A DNA stretch of 64,000 nt, taken from contig BCJJ01000004.1 in NCBI GenBank assembly GCA_039545355.1, forward strand, positions 124,001 through 188,000, in the 5' to 3' direction. The position numbers were made by a program, and so were the translations under genes. How positions within the stretch are numbered: the stretch's first letter is position 1; each line of letters starts with the position of its first letter. Below the pieces are notes generated by a model. It ran no database searches and was not told where the DNA came from. It saw only the letters and a list, made by a program, of their open reading frames with translations. This document shows positions 21,801-32,936 of the stretch, one piece after another. The stretch is from Trichosporon coremiiforme (lineage: Eukaryota > Basidiomycota > Tremellomycetes > Trichosporonales > Trichosporonaceae).

Positions 21801-22821
21801 GTGTGCTGATTGTGTGTGTGATGATAAGTGGTGACAGTGTGGCGGTTGTAAGTGGTGGGGGAGACGAGAGGGAATGCACATGTGTTCCACCAGGGACGAG
21901 GACGGAACGAGGCGGACAATACTGACCGAACAGCAACGGACAAGCCCCCTTCGTACCTTTTGGAGCAGGCAGAGATCTGTCGGGCAACGATCGAATGCTC
22001 GGCAGTGGCGGGCGCTCCGGATCGCACACGTACACTCCGCGCATTCTCTTCGGTAGCTCGGTGGGCGGCTCGGTCAGTTGTCGTTGTCGTTTTGCGTCCT
22101 TGTCTCCTCGTTCCAGATATGCCAGGCACATTGACTTTGCCGCCCAGACCAGACTTCAGATCCGCGATTCCCAAGCCGCCCTGTGCCGTCCTCGTCCCTC
22201 GGCTCGAAGGTATTTGGTTGCAGAAGGCTCCGTGTGTTCCATACAAAGTGTAGTGATGAAAATGATCCCAATTATTATCCCAAAATAGAGGAGAATAAAA
22301 ACAAGGTTTGCGACGGTGGTGGTGCAGTCGTCGGCCACAAGGTCGGCGGCAAGGTGAGGTACGCGGTAGCCGCTCGACGAGAACCAGCGTTCGGTCCGCC
22401 ATCGTCGTAGTGAGGGGGAGCTTGGGGGTGATGCTATGCAGAACAATGGAGATGCGTCGGTGGATCGGTCGATCGGTTGGGCCGAGGAGTCGGCCGTGGA
22501 TTGTGCAAGTGGGCATGAGGGTATGCTTCTTCCGTTCAGTTGTTGGATTCATATGTCGTACAGCTGTGTGATGGTCTCGTACATGTCGTCTTTGTTTCTT
22601 GCCTCGGTCCGCGAGATCGCCTGTCGCTTGGAGTAGCAGCTGGTGCTGAGGCGGCTGGTCTGGGCCCCCACCGCCTGGCCGCATAACGTGCGTGCGTGCG
22701 CAGCCCTGTGCATTGATGTTGCACCGGCGCATGCGCCCGCATCTCTCTGTGTCGCATGTCGCACAGCCCTCGGCGGCCCACACTTCGGGGCCGAGGGTCT
22801 CGACCCTGTGTCACGACGTCT
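18851..22821. other. 4-kb gene-poor interval
   Basis: No supportable gene. Open frames are short, overlap on both strands and lack recognisable motifs or matched splice signals. Seen inside: a 3 x 8-bp repeat (20469-20492), a TG-rich stretch (about 21740-21850) and one AT-rich patch (22245-22312) that reads as a hydrophobic segment on the minus strand. The final few hundred bases should be the 3' UTR of the minus-strand gene ending at 22822. Confidence 0.45.
20469..20492. repeat. 3 x 8-bp tandem repeat
   Basis: Three exact copies of CAACTGGG, followed by a partial fourth, in the gene-poor interval. Confidence 0.85.
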
Positions 22822-24333
22822 CTACTCCTCGAGAGCGTGGCGGATCATAGCGCGGCGGGTCTTGATGCTGACTGCGCGGTCGGCGTCGGTGCACGCGCGC
22901 TGGATGCGGATGCTGGCGTCCACAATCTGCTCCAGGATACGCCCCTCGATAACGCCGCGGTCGTAGAGACGCATCAGCTCCGAGTCGGCGATCGAGTCGT
23001 ACTCGTGCGGCTCGAGCAGGAACAGGTCAGTGTACTGCGACGAGCGTAACGGGTGGTACGTCGTCGTGAGCGGCTCCGAGTCGTGGCGCGGGAATGGCGG
23101 CGGCTCGAGCGGCTCAGGCTGCAGTGGCGGCGCCTTGGAGGGCAGGCTGCACTGTCGCAGCGGCGACGTTGGCTCGGATGCAACAGTCAACGACGTCAGA
23201 GACTCGGGCGGCAGGAACTTGGCGTTGTCGGATTTTGGGGGCTGCGAACGTCAGCGTGCATGCTTCAACGGACGGTGCGCGGTGTGAGGGGTGGAAGGGG
23301 TTGGTCGGGTGTAGACAGGGGAAGGGAGCAGCTGCAGCCATAGATGCAGGGTGGTGCGAGTCGAGGTGTGACCTCAATTTCGGAAGCAAGCCTGCCAGCC
23401 AGGCCAGGAATACAGGATCGGCGCCGTTGAATACAGGGTCCCTTAACCATGGAAGTAATTAAGAGGGGGCTTCCACCCCGCTTCATCTTCACTCCGCAGC
23501 AGCAAAGAGCTTGTCCGACATGTCATGCACAGAGAGTCCAGAAAATTAAACGGCACTTTCAGGACCGTGCAAGCATGAACGCGGGAGACTCGTCTGAGGG
23601 TGGTGCCTCGCTCTCCGAAGCTGCTTCGAGACGACCGATGAGACTCAGGCTGAGACTGCGGGAGAACTGGATCTGGACTCTGGACTCTCCACCGGACCGA
23701 AGTGCGCACTCGGATTGGTTCTGGACACTTACAGTGATAGGCACAGGCGCAGCACCCATCGACTTGAGATCGACATGGCTGTCGTTGGAATCTGGAATGC
23801 TCGGTGTCCGCGAGATCGAATCGCTAGACGAATGCTCGGTGTCCGCGAGATCGAATCGCTAGACGACCGCTGACGGCGGTAGTCGCCATCACGGTTTGAC
23901 GGTGGCTCACTCTGTGTCCGGGTCAGCTTCCGAGATATACAGGCAGGCAAGTGGAGTGCGCAATGTCAGGGCGTTTCTGCAGCCCCAGTGTGACTAGCCG
24001 AGGTCGTTTTGGGTGGGGAGGCTAGAGGCAGGGGAAAACAACAGTACTCACCGAGCAACGAGAGAAGCTCTGCGGTGGCGACCCAAGAGCTGCTGTGGGC
24101 ATGGCCGGCTCGTCAATGTCGACGAGGAAGAACCTAGACTGAGTTGCTGATGAAGGCCATGCAGTGCTGGGACCGGAAACCATCGGAGACGCCGCCATCG
24201 GAGACATGGTGACGGGTTTCACAGAAGGGATGAGGGGTCTGGTAGCTTCTGAGGGGATTGACGTCGCAAAGGACGCCTTGTCGTGGGAGGGGAGGTGAGT
24301 GGTGGGAGGGACAGGTTGCGAAACGACGGGCAT
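22822..24333 (-). pseudogene. unrecognised protein gene, frame broken by a 35-bp duplication
   Basis: Minus-strand exons are 24333-24052, 23911-23733 and 23241-22822; all three carry good splice signals (GTGAGT, GTAAGT; GCTGAC branch points; CAG acceptors). Exons 1 and 3 join in phase 0 only if exon 2 is a multiple of three. It is 179 nt, and removing one copy of a 35-bp tandem duplication (23796-23865) gives exactly 144 nt and a continuous frame of about 281 codons. As it stands the frame runs into TAA at the exon 2 donor. An alternative acceptor (TAG inside the first copy) would restore the frame, so it could still be expressed. The C-terminus (YDSIADSELMRLYDRGVIEG, then a basic helix) looks conserved and helical; I do not recognise the family. 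The start is the first ATG after 883 ATG-free bases. Confidence 0.6.
23796..23865. repeat. 35-bp perfect tandem duplication
   Basis: Two identical adjacent 35-bp copies (23796-23830 and 23831-23865), starting AATGCTCGGTGTCCGC. They lie inside the middle exon of the minus-strand gene and shift its frame by two bases. Confidence 0.95.
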
Positions 24334-25216
24334 TCCCCTCGTAACACCAAAGCTGCTCCGCCGGAGGCGTTGTTGCGATTTGAGTTGCTGGGGGGACGGC
24401 CTCTGCTTGTGTCGAAGCAGACGCTCTCGGCGATGGCGCTTAAAGAAGTTGTCGTTGCCTGCTGTCGCTGTGTCTGCAGCGTCTGCAGCTGCCTTGAGTA
24501 AACGACGTTGGCGGGCAGCCGAGGCCAAACGAACGCGGTAGGAGCGACGGACAGACAGTGTGGAAGACACTTTGCCGAATGCTAACGAGTTGCACTTGCT
24601 ACTTTGTAGGAAGTCAACCCAGTGACCTACGTGTGTGCTGCTATGCTGCTGGCGGACGGCGCAGAGTTGAACAGGTGGGGAAAGCACCGTGTGTGTATTA
24701 TGTGTGCGCCGTGTGGTGAGCTGGGCGTTGGAAGGGCCAGGCCGTGAGGTCGCGCAGATCGCAGAGGGGCACAGCGGGCAGCGTGACGGGTGTGCAAAGG
24801 CGATGTGAACACTCGGAGATCGTTTGATAGAGTAGGTGTTCCAGTTAATGGAAGTTGAGCGAGCGTTTGTTGGGGAAGGGCGGGAACAGCTGAGTCGGGC
24901 GGTGGGGGAGGGCGCCGAGGGTCGAGCTGGGAAAGAAAGTCGACGAGGACGGGACAAGTGAGACGGAGGGAGGAGTATGATACGGAGGAGAAGTCGAGAT
25001 GAGTGTTGTGTGAGTGTGTGTGTGAGAGAGATGGAAGGGAATGAGTGCGAATGGAAAGTGTCGAAGGACTCGAGCGCTTGCGCGGCAGGCGGCAGAGCGT
25101 AGAGCGAGCGAGCGAGCGTTTGTGCGGTTTGGCGGTACGGTTGGTTGTGTGGTAACTAGGGAGGAGTCGATCTAGTAGTGAAGGCAGGTGTGATAGGAGA
25201 GCGGGAGGAGAGGGGC
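24334..25216 (-). promoter_or_regulatory. ATG-free 5' leader/promoter of the 22822-24333 gene
   Basis: Read on the minus strand there is no ATG for 883 nt upstream of the start codon, while the plus strand of the same interval has many. The part around 24890-25250 is pyrimidine-rich on the minus strand with CA/CT repeats, as expected for a core promoter. A frame without stops runs through much of the leader (24957-24334) but has no ATG, so it is not annotated as coding. Confidence 0.5.
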
Positions 25217-25550
25217 CATGGAATAAGGGCGGTAGGGAGAGACGTCGACGAGAACCAACTCTAGCGACGGTGAGGACCTGATTTGACGAGGGTGGACCTA
25301 GGATGCTGGACCTAGAGGCCTGGAGGCGAGGACCTGGGAGCGTGCGTGCCGTGCAGCGCGACGAATACTCTAGAGGGCCATGAGGGCCGCGAGAAGGCCG
25401 CGAGCGAGCGCGAGCGGCAAGGCTTAGGGCAACAGCTTAGTGACGCATGTACGGTCCGGTGTCCAGGTGTGCTTTTGCGGGCTTCGAGTGCTCGTCTTCC
25501 TCTCGCTGCGTGCGTGCATGCGCCTGCACCAGCGCCTGTGTCGGGGTGTC

Positions 25551-25566
25551 GGGGGGGGGGGGGGGG
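25551..25566. repeat. poly-G run (16 G)
   Basis: Sixteen consecutive G residues followed by AGGG and TGAGGGG, so the strand could form a G-quadruplex. It is also a common site of sequencing length error. Confidence 0.9.
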
Positions 25567-28500
25567 AGGGTGAGGGGTGTCAAGGGCGTGCAAGGTGTGG
25601 ACCGTAAAAGCCCAGGCCGTCCCTTTGAATCTTAGAAACGAGACAGACCTAGTTCGAGACCGCGATACTCGCGACTCGCGCCTTGGACCCTCGGGCCGCA
25701 TGCCGGGCAGAATCCTCAAGTGACTGGTCCAGCCAAGCTCTGCTGGGTGGAACTCGAGGACTCGGTGGGCTGGGGCACTCTTGGCCCCTCGGGCGTTGTG
25801 CCGGGCCAGACGACGCCAGACAACGCCTGGACCGCGATCCTCTTTTGATCCTCTGGAAGCATGCCTTGGTGATCGTCTTTGTCCCTGCCGACCTTTGGTC
25901 CCTGCCGCACGGTTTACGAGGTCTGGCCAGCCCTCCTCAGGGTTCGGATTAAGGGTCCGATCCGTGCAGGGGCGAGTCTGGCCCTCGCCATTCCGCCCCT
26001 GATAACACACCATGCACACCACACACCACCGTACACCTACCCCGCCAGGCGGGCAGTCTAGTCAGCCAGCCAGCCAGTCGTATCTCTCACATCTCTTTCT
26101 ACGCAGGGATCACAGGGTGACATGGGCCGGACTCCATCTGCTCCAGGCTGCTCCAGGCTGGCCCCAATGGCGTCCCACTTTGGCCAAACCTTGCCCCTCG
26201 GCGCGCTTGCGCAGATTCGCTCGCCGTCTCGCTCGCGACAAACGAGACAATCACCGTTTCCTTCTGACCTGTTGATTAGCGCGATTTAGAACCCTAATCT
26301 TCATCTTAATCGTTGATGGAGCGATGCAGTTTGTGCAGTATTCTGAGCAACTAACCGAAGCCCTGCCAGGCTCACTCCAAGGTTACTGAGACATTTTGCG
26401 TAGCGCTTGCGCGCTTACGGGCACCCCGCCGACTGGGCCGTGCCCGCCGCCTGTGACTGCAGTGGCAGGCCGACGGGCGGGACACCACGGCACAGCACCA
26501 CCGCGCATGCACTTGCGCGCTCGTCCTCCTGCATGCTTCTGTGGTGGGTGAGACCGAGGGCCTCAGGCCTCATTGCTTGCTGCAGAAGAAAGGTCTCCAG
26601 GTGAACTCGTCCCTTCACTGCCCAGTCCCGTCGCACCCCGTGATGGCTTTCTGACGACTTTCGGACGGGTCTCTGCAGCACATTAGCCTACCCATGAACA
26701 CTCTCTGGCAGCACTACCGGAACACCGACGTTTCACCCCGACACGTGCAGGAGGCAGGTGTGCTGCGGCGGTCTGTCGTATGAGTATTTAATCAGGGAGT
26801 GCACCCCCAGAGCGCTCCCAAGTGCATGGAGACTGCCAGGAGTTTCTTTGCTTCCATTGCATTCACTCTCATGTCGTGCGAACAAAGCAGCCTGCGAGGG
26901 CCAGGTGGGCCAGACGGGCTAGGCTGGGGTCGCATCACCTACGCATGACCGGGATGCCCCCATCGTTATCCCATGCCCCCCCATGCCTCACTCAGGACGC
27001 GGGCGGAAACCTTGTTACATATTTCACAGTCAGCGCTGCCTGGCTGGTTCACATTGCATCATGCTGGAGCGAGCTTGCCTGCCTCCGCTCTCGAAGCTCC
27101 TGAGTGGAGCGCCAGGTATTCAGTCGATCTCTGGAACGACCAGGACAGAGGTTCTCGCCTGGGTCTGGGGGTGTGTCAGATGACTGATATGTCTCTTCGA
27201 CCGGGTACGGAGGCGAGCTCGCAGTTCGCAGTCGGGGATCGCCTCGCCACCCTCACACCCTCGCGACCTTCGTGTGCTTTTGACAATGCCGCTGACTGCT
27301 GCCCGAGTCCCCCCAAACTTTGCCCATGGCTACGGCGTCACTCGATATGTCGCGCCATGCGTCCCACAATCTCCAGCAGACTGACGCGAACATGCTTGTT
27401 TGTCGAGACCCACAACTTGCAGATGTTACGTTGCTCCTGAGTGTTTCAGCTCGCTGTGCACACTGCACACTGAACGCCGCTGCGCCGCTGCGATGCTGGT
27501 GTCTGGCCATCTCGGCCGCCCCGCTGGGCTGCGATCTCGATACGCGGTTTCGGTCGCATGATCGTGGCCGCCACTGGCCACCGGTCGCCGCCTGACATGA
27601 CCTGGTCCAAACACGGCTGAACACAGCTGCGCCGGGCAACGGCCAGCAAGACCAAGCAAAAGGAACGCTTCCCCTAGTGTCTGCAGAGTCTTGGTTGGAG
27701 CTAGAGCCGGCGGGTACATGAAGGGTTACACCGGAGCGCAGACGGAGAGCGATGCCGCGAGCGACGAGATAACTTTGTTTCCCACCGCGCTCGCGGAGAC
27801 CGCGTTCCCAGTGCCGGTAGTCATGTAGCTTTTTCGGTTCAGGTTCAGGTTCGAAATGTCGAAATCTTGAGCGTAATCCGAGGCTGTGAGGTTGTAAAAA
27901 TGGCCACATCCCCGCCCAGGTCCACCCAGGTCCTGCAGGCACCGCCAGGCCCGTCATGTCACAGGCTCGAGGCTCCAACCAGGCCCGACGAGTAACGAGG
28001 GGTCACTCGACTGGGATGTGTAGCTCAGACGTGAAGGGGGTCAGATCTCATGTCTCGTCTCGCCAGATGCGTATCGGAGGTATCCTCAGTACCTGTTGCC
28101 GTTGATACTGACGTGCGAATCATCTCGACACGGCACGGCAGCGGGCTGCGGCAGTCGACGTACCCACATCTGCGACCTCCTCTAACAGAACACCCTCTAC
28201 GCCTCGTAGCGTTTGCGTTTGCATGTACCTTGTATCACTTGGTGTCAATAGGCGCATGCCTGGAGAACGGTGCATAAGCGACATCGATCGTGCTATGAGG
28301 GTATGCAGAGATGTACGCAGATGAACAAGGTGCAGAAAGTAGTGGATGATTACCCCGATCGTGCACGTACGTCAGACCTTGAGGCTTGTCACGGCTTGAC
28401 ATTGGCCAGATACTGGCCGAGAGGCAAGACAGCGCTGACGTGCGAGTGTCGGCTCCGCGAAGCTTTGCCATATTGCTATTGCGTAAGTGCGCGTATGCCA

Positions 28501-29590
28501 GTACGCGAGGACGACAAGTATGATGTGCGCACAGACGAGTATCCCAGTCTGCCGGATACGAAACCATCACAGGCTGCAGGAAAAGAGTGCAGGGACAAGC
28601 GCTGGTGGCTGCCACTGACCACCAGCTGACATCGGGCAGGTCAGCACCGGACAGCTCCGGGTACGCATATTGGCCGACCGGCTTTATCGCTATGCGCTGC
28701 GGGCGGTGCGTGCGCCACGAGCCACGGCAATGCGCACATTGCGGCGTGCAGATCCGAACACGCTACACACACTCAGCCGCACCCATTCACACACCCTCAG
28801 CCAGGCAATACAGAGCGCCCAGCCTCGCTCAGGCCCAGTTCAGCCCTACTCAGCCCTGCTCATGTGGAAGTATTGAGGAAATACATGGGGCCAAGCCGAG
28901 CCCGAACCCGGTGGTTGGCCACTGGCGTGAGCCAGGCTCGTCTGGCCACAGCCAAGCCCGCACAATTAGTCACGGCTACGCTGACACGGAAACATGGTCC
29001 ATCATGGATCGCATGAGGCTCCGAGCAATCATTTCACCGCCAGCGGCAGCGGTAGTTGATCCGCTACCTTTGCGGCATTCCAGCCTTCTGGCTAAACTGT
29101 TGTGTGCAGTGTCTGCGTCGACCAGCTCAGCCAGAACTGACGCGGCTCGTTGAATGCCGCAGCATGAGCTTCGTATCATCAAGATGACATCGCCCATCGC
29201 CCATCACCGATGCCCACTGACGTTCTGGCGACTTATCGACTCGCACACCCTGCCTTTCTGTGGAGCGAGCACGCGGTTCCGAAATTCCAAAGGGCCCTGC
29301 GTGTGTATTTCAGCGCGAGAACTTAGATCGCGATCTGGGCAGGATCGTGATCGTGCTCAGCGGCATGTAAATGATTCGATGAAGGGTCAGAGGATCGGGT
29401 CAGAGGATCGAGCCCTATCTCACTCTCACGGACAATGAGAAGGTGGACAAAGGCGCAAAGGCGGTCAGACATCAAACAGGCGCGATCGCATGCCATATGT
29501 CTATGAGTCAATGTGCCACACCGCGATTACCATGTTGGAACATGCCGTCGAGCACACCAAAAGCGCCCGAAGCCGTGAGCTGCACCTGAA

Positions 29591-29614
29591 CACACACACA
29601 CACACACACACACA
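29591..29614. repeat. (CA)12 microsatellite
   Basis: Twelve CA dinucleotides between genes. Confidence 0.95.
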
Positions 29615-30407
29615 GGCACAAGCACAACGTCCATGTACGTCCAGGAGCAGGCGTTGGTGCACACCCCTTCGACCCTCGATGCAATCCCGGCCCCCCAATG
29701 TTTACGGCACCCCTGAAAACTGGAACTCAGGGATCGGCCAGGCCGGCCAGGTTCTGACCCTAGCTGACCCTCAATGTTCGACGCCACCTCTGGCCAGCTG
29801 GGCCTCGCTGAGCCTTGGGGCTCGCTCGACTTTCGCTCACGTCTTCGCTTCTCGGTGAACGGTCCGGCCGTCCGGCCACTCGGCAGCTCGCGGCTCAGCA
29901 TCCAGGCGCAACTCAGGATGAGACTCAGGCCTGGGTACTGTGGCTGGGGCTTGGCCGGCTTCGTCGGTGGTACCGCGTGCTGTTGTCAACATTTCGACGC
30001 CACTTGCCGAAATTTTGGACGGTTGACGGCATGACACGGCACTGGCAATTCGGCAGCTGCCATCCCTAGCCTGCTCACACATAAGAGCTTAGTCAACACT
30101 TTGTACTGCACCTAGTCTATCACAGCGGAGCGGTACCCGCAGCACGTCGCGCATCCGGACCAGACTGTTTCCGCGCCTCGGCTTGGATCGCGGAATGATC
30201 TCGACCTGCGGGTGGAGTTGGCTCTCCCACGGCCGCAGCTGGGGCGAGGTCTCCCACGCCAGCTCCACCTCCCACTCCCACCACCATGCACGTCCCCTCC
30301 CCCCTCCACCACCGGGTGCGGTGGAGGTCTCGTTCCGCAGGCGCCTGAGACGCGCACAGCACCGCACCACTACGCCGCAGCATTACACGACAGCACGGCG
30401 CAACTAT

Positions 30408-30819
30408 GTCCCGTCATCCGACCAACTAACCGCCGGCGACTGACTGACCACACCAGACGACGCGTGCACACCGCTAAACTCTAACACTCGCCATCGTCGC
30501 ACGACACGCCGACGACGCCGTCCCATCCCACAGCGCCGGGTGTATTGCGAATACCGAACCGAACACAGCGATAGCGGTGTTGGATCTCTTGCCCGTATCC
30601 TTGGAGACAACGGACCTGGACAGGACCATCGACCGGGGCTACACCTCAAACAGGTACCTGTCCCCATCGCCTTGACACTGCCCGCCGCTTGGGCTCCGCC
30701 ACCGCGCACCGCACACAGCAAACGGCGACGTACGACCACACCACACCGCAACTTCCCATCACACGCACTCGTGAGGAAGAAGCGGCAGGCTCAGACTCAG
30801 CCCGGGCAACTTTCCGAAC
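30408..30819 (+). promoter_or_regulatory. ATG-free leader of the GT71 gene
   Basis: No plus-strand ATG occurs in the 412 nt before the mannosyltransferase start. The stretch is CA/CG-rich and probably contains the transcription start and 5' UTR. Confidence 0.4.
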
Positions 30820-32361
30820 ATGGCGTTCCCGATCCCGCCGATACTGCGTCGAGCACCGCCAGTCGTACCGCTCCTGCTGCTGTTGGTGGTCACATCGCTC
30901 CTGCTGCTCAGTCATCCGACCACACGGCAGCACGTCGTCCCCTCGTCCTGGGTCGGCGGGTCTGGTCGCGGTGGACCAGTCGGAATCACCGCAACCGACG
31001 AAGCGCCATTACCGAGGGAGTACGAGCAGTGGTTCCCTTCTGGCCAGCTTCCGAGTGAGCTGGACAGCGAGCCGCGGCTTGGCAAGGCGTTGAAGGCGTT
31101 TCTCCGCCGGCCGGCACTGTCGCACGACGAGGCGGCGAACCACGAACATTGTCCCGCGCACCTCGCCAAGTTGCTCGTGAACCCGGACCAGCTCAAAAAT
31201 GACGGCCCGTTCTGGCGTGCGCTGAAGCCGGAGGAGATCAGGCAGAAACGTGCCGAGCTCGTGCAGTACCTCGCCGCGCGGCAGGCGGAGGGATACGGCC
31301 TCGTGCACTCAGAGGACGGCAACAGCACGGGTACGGGGCGCGGCATCGTGCTCACCGCGGGGAACAAGGACACGACCGAGCGCGCGATCACGCTCCTCCG
31401 CATGCTGAAGAGTTATGGCAACACGCTTCCGATCGAGGTGTTCCATTACGAGGGTGAGCTGACGGACGGTGGGCAGCGGAGTGCCATCGAGGAGCTAGGC
31501 GGCAAGGTCATGCAGGTGCGCAACGCGGAGAAGAAGGCGGGGCGGTGGAAGAACTGGCAGATCAAGAGCAGCGCCATGATTGAGAGTTCGTTCCGCGAGG
31601 TCCTGTCGCTAGACTCGGACAACATCCCCCTGGGCACGGTGGAGCATCTCTTCGACGCGGAGCTGTACAAGACCGGCGGCGGGGCCGTCTTCTGGCCCGA
31701 TATCACGAAGGATCATCCCGACAATGCGATCTGGCGCGTCGTCGGCGAACCGTGCTCGTTCGACGAGTGGACGTTTGAGTCGGGCCAGATCGTCCTCGAC
31801 AAGGCGGGCAATGGGGGGCTGAACCTCGCCGCCCTCTGGCTCGCGACGGGCATGATGGCAGACGACAGCTTCTGGTTCAAGCTCTGCGGAGGAGACAAGG
31901 ATACCTTCCGGTGGGCGTTCCGCGCGCTCGATATCCCCTACGGGCGGAGCCAGCGCTGGCTCTCGGCCCTCGGCTATCTCCAGAACAGCGGCAGTTTCTG
32001 CGGCCACACAATGCTGCAGTACGACATCACGATCCCGCCCGGACAGGGAAACTACCCGCCCTTGTTCGTGCACAGCAACCTTCTCAAGCACCTTGGCGCT
32101 GAGCAGGAGCGCCCAATCTTCAAGCTCATCAAGAAGATGAAGGTTGACCGCGCCTCCGAGCCCAGCCTCAACTATGCTCTGCTCGACGTCAAGCTCAGCC
32201 CGTGGATGTGCACCGACCTCGCGATCCACCCGAACGTGAAGCCGGACCAGATCAAGGACAACTTTGTCGAGCTCCAGGATATCTCTCAGGTCGAGGGCAA
32301 TCCGTTCGACGGGTTCGAGAAGCTCTTCTTCGAGTCGGGAGGCATGGTTGGCGGGTGGTGA
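30820..32361 (+). CDS. GT71 (Mnn1/Mnn2-type) mannosyltransferase
   Basis: A single exon encoding a 513-residue type II membrane protein. A short basic N-terminus is followed by one membrane anchor (about residues 13-28, VVPLLLLLVVTSLLLL), a stem region, then the catalytic domain. The domain shows GIVLTAGNKDTTERAITLLR, LPIEVFHYEGEL, and LSLDSDNIPL, whose DSD motif (Asp265, Asp267) is the metal-binding DxD of the fold; GGAVFWPDITKDHP and a Cys-rich C-terminal half follow. This matches the mannosyltransferase family PF11051, whose members add alpha-linked mannose to N- and O-glycans in the Golgi. Linkage (alpha-1,2 or alpha-1,3) cannot be told from the sequence. The ATG is the first one after a 412-nt ATG-free leader. 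Confidence 0.9.
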   Translation: MAFPIPPILRRAPPVVPLLLLLVVTSLLLLSHPTTRQHVVPSSWVGGSGRGGPVGITATDEAPLPREYEQWFPSGQLPSELDSEPRLGKALKAFLRRPALSHDEAANHEHCPAHLAKLLVNPDQLKNDGPFWRALKPEEIRQKRAELVQYLAARQAEGYGLVHSEDGNSTGTGRGIVLTAGNKDTTERAITLLRMLKSYGNTLPIEVFHYEGELTDGGQRSAIEELGGKVMQVRNAEKKAGRWKNWQIKSSAMIESSFREVLSLDSDNIPLGTVEHLFDAELYKTGGGAVFWPDITKDHPDNAIWRVVGEPCSFDEWTFESGQIVLDKAGNGGLNLAALWLATGMMADDSFWFKLCGGDKDTFRWAFRALDIPYGRSQRWLSALGYLQNSGSFCGHTMLQYDITIPPGQGNYPPLFVHSNLLKHLGAEQERPIFKLIKKMKVDRASEPSLNYALLDVKLSPWMCTDLAIHPNVKPDQIKDNFVELQDISQVEGNPFDGFEKLFFESGGMVGGW

Positions 32362-32936
32362 GCGGATACTAGGCAAGCGGAGTGAATCCGTGGAGCTCTC
32401 TAATCACAGCAGAGGAGAGAGGGAGGATGTCGCAGCGTGACCCAGCGCCTCCCTTGGAGTATGGCAGTCTTAATCTCTGGCGTGCAGAGGAGCGCACGCA
32501 CACGATCATAGTATACCCCACATAGGCATTGTAGCTCTTACGACCTTGCATTCATAACTTGCCTTGCTTTGGTTGCATTCGCTGCATGAAACAATACAAA
32601 AGCTAAGGCTGGAGACGATCAAACGAGATTAAACGAGTGTCATGGCGCATCACGTGTTTTCGGCCAGCCCCGACACATGACGGAGAAGGCGGAAATGGAA
32701 AGTCAGGAAAGTATGTCACCCACGACTCGAGCTTTCATCTCCACCACCTCTTCTGCCAACATCGGGTCCAGACATCAAGTGCTCACGTCAGCCATATCCT
32801 TCTTGCACATCGTCGGTTTTGCTGGGTGTCTTGACATACCTACCCCACGACGCCCGATGCCCCCACGCCTCAACATTCCCCATCTCCCCATTCCTCGTCC
32901 CGCCGTGGTCGAATACTGAAACCGAAACCGGGCATC
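32362..32936. other. intergenic, GT71 3' flank and dehydrogenase promoter
   Basis: 575 bp with no supportable gene between two plus-strand genes. The stretch just before the dehydrogenase start (32850-32930) is C-rich with CCCCA words. Confidence 0.4.

Larger units (their letters stand above)
25217..30407. other. 5.2-kb gene-poor interval
   Basis: No gene, tRNA or transposon could be supported on either strand. The open frames are short and composition-driven. Landmarks are a 16-base G run (25551-25566), blocks rich in CCAGG/CAGCC words (for example 26130-26165, 27905-27960, 28770-28960, 29735-29830), and a (CA)12 microsatellite (29591-29614). Confidence 0.45.

Noticed and set aside
21665..22783. 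372-codon minus-strand open frame
   Set aside because: His/Thr/Arg-rich translation of repeats with no motif; only the short hydrophobic patch in another frame looked interesting.
24334..24957. N-terminal extension of the minus-strand gene
   Set aside because: The frame is open but has no ATG; kept as leader rather than coding sequence.
25312..26022. 236-codon minus-strand open frame
   Set aside because: Composition-driven (Arg/Pro/Gly), includes the poly-G run as a Pro tract, no motif, overlapped by frames on the other strand.
27253..27978. 241-codon minus-strand open frame
   Set aside because: No recognisable domain, no supporting splice or promoter signals, overlapping frames of similar size.
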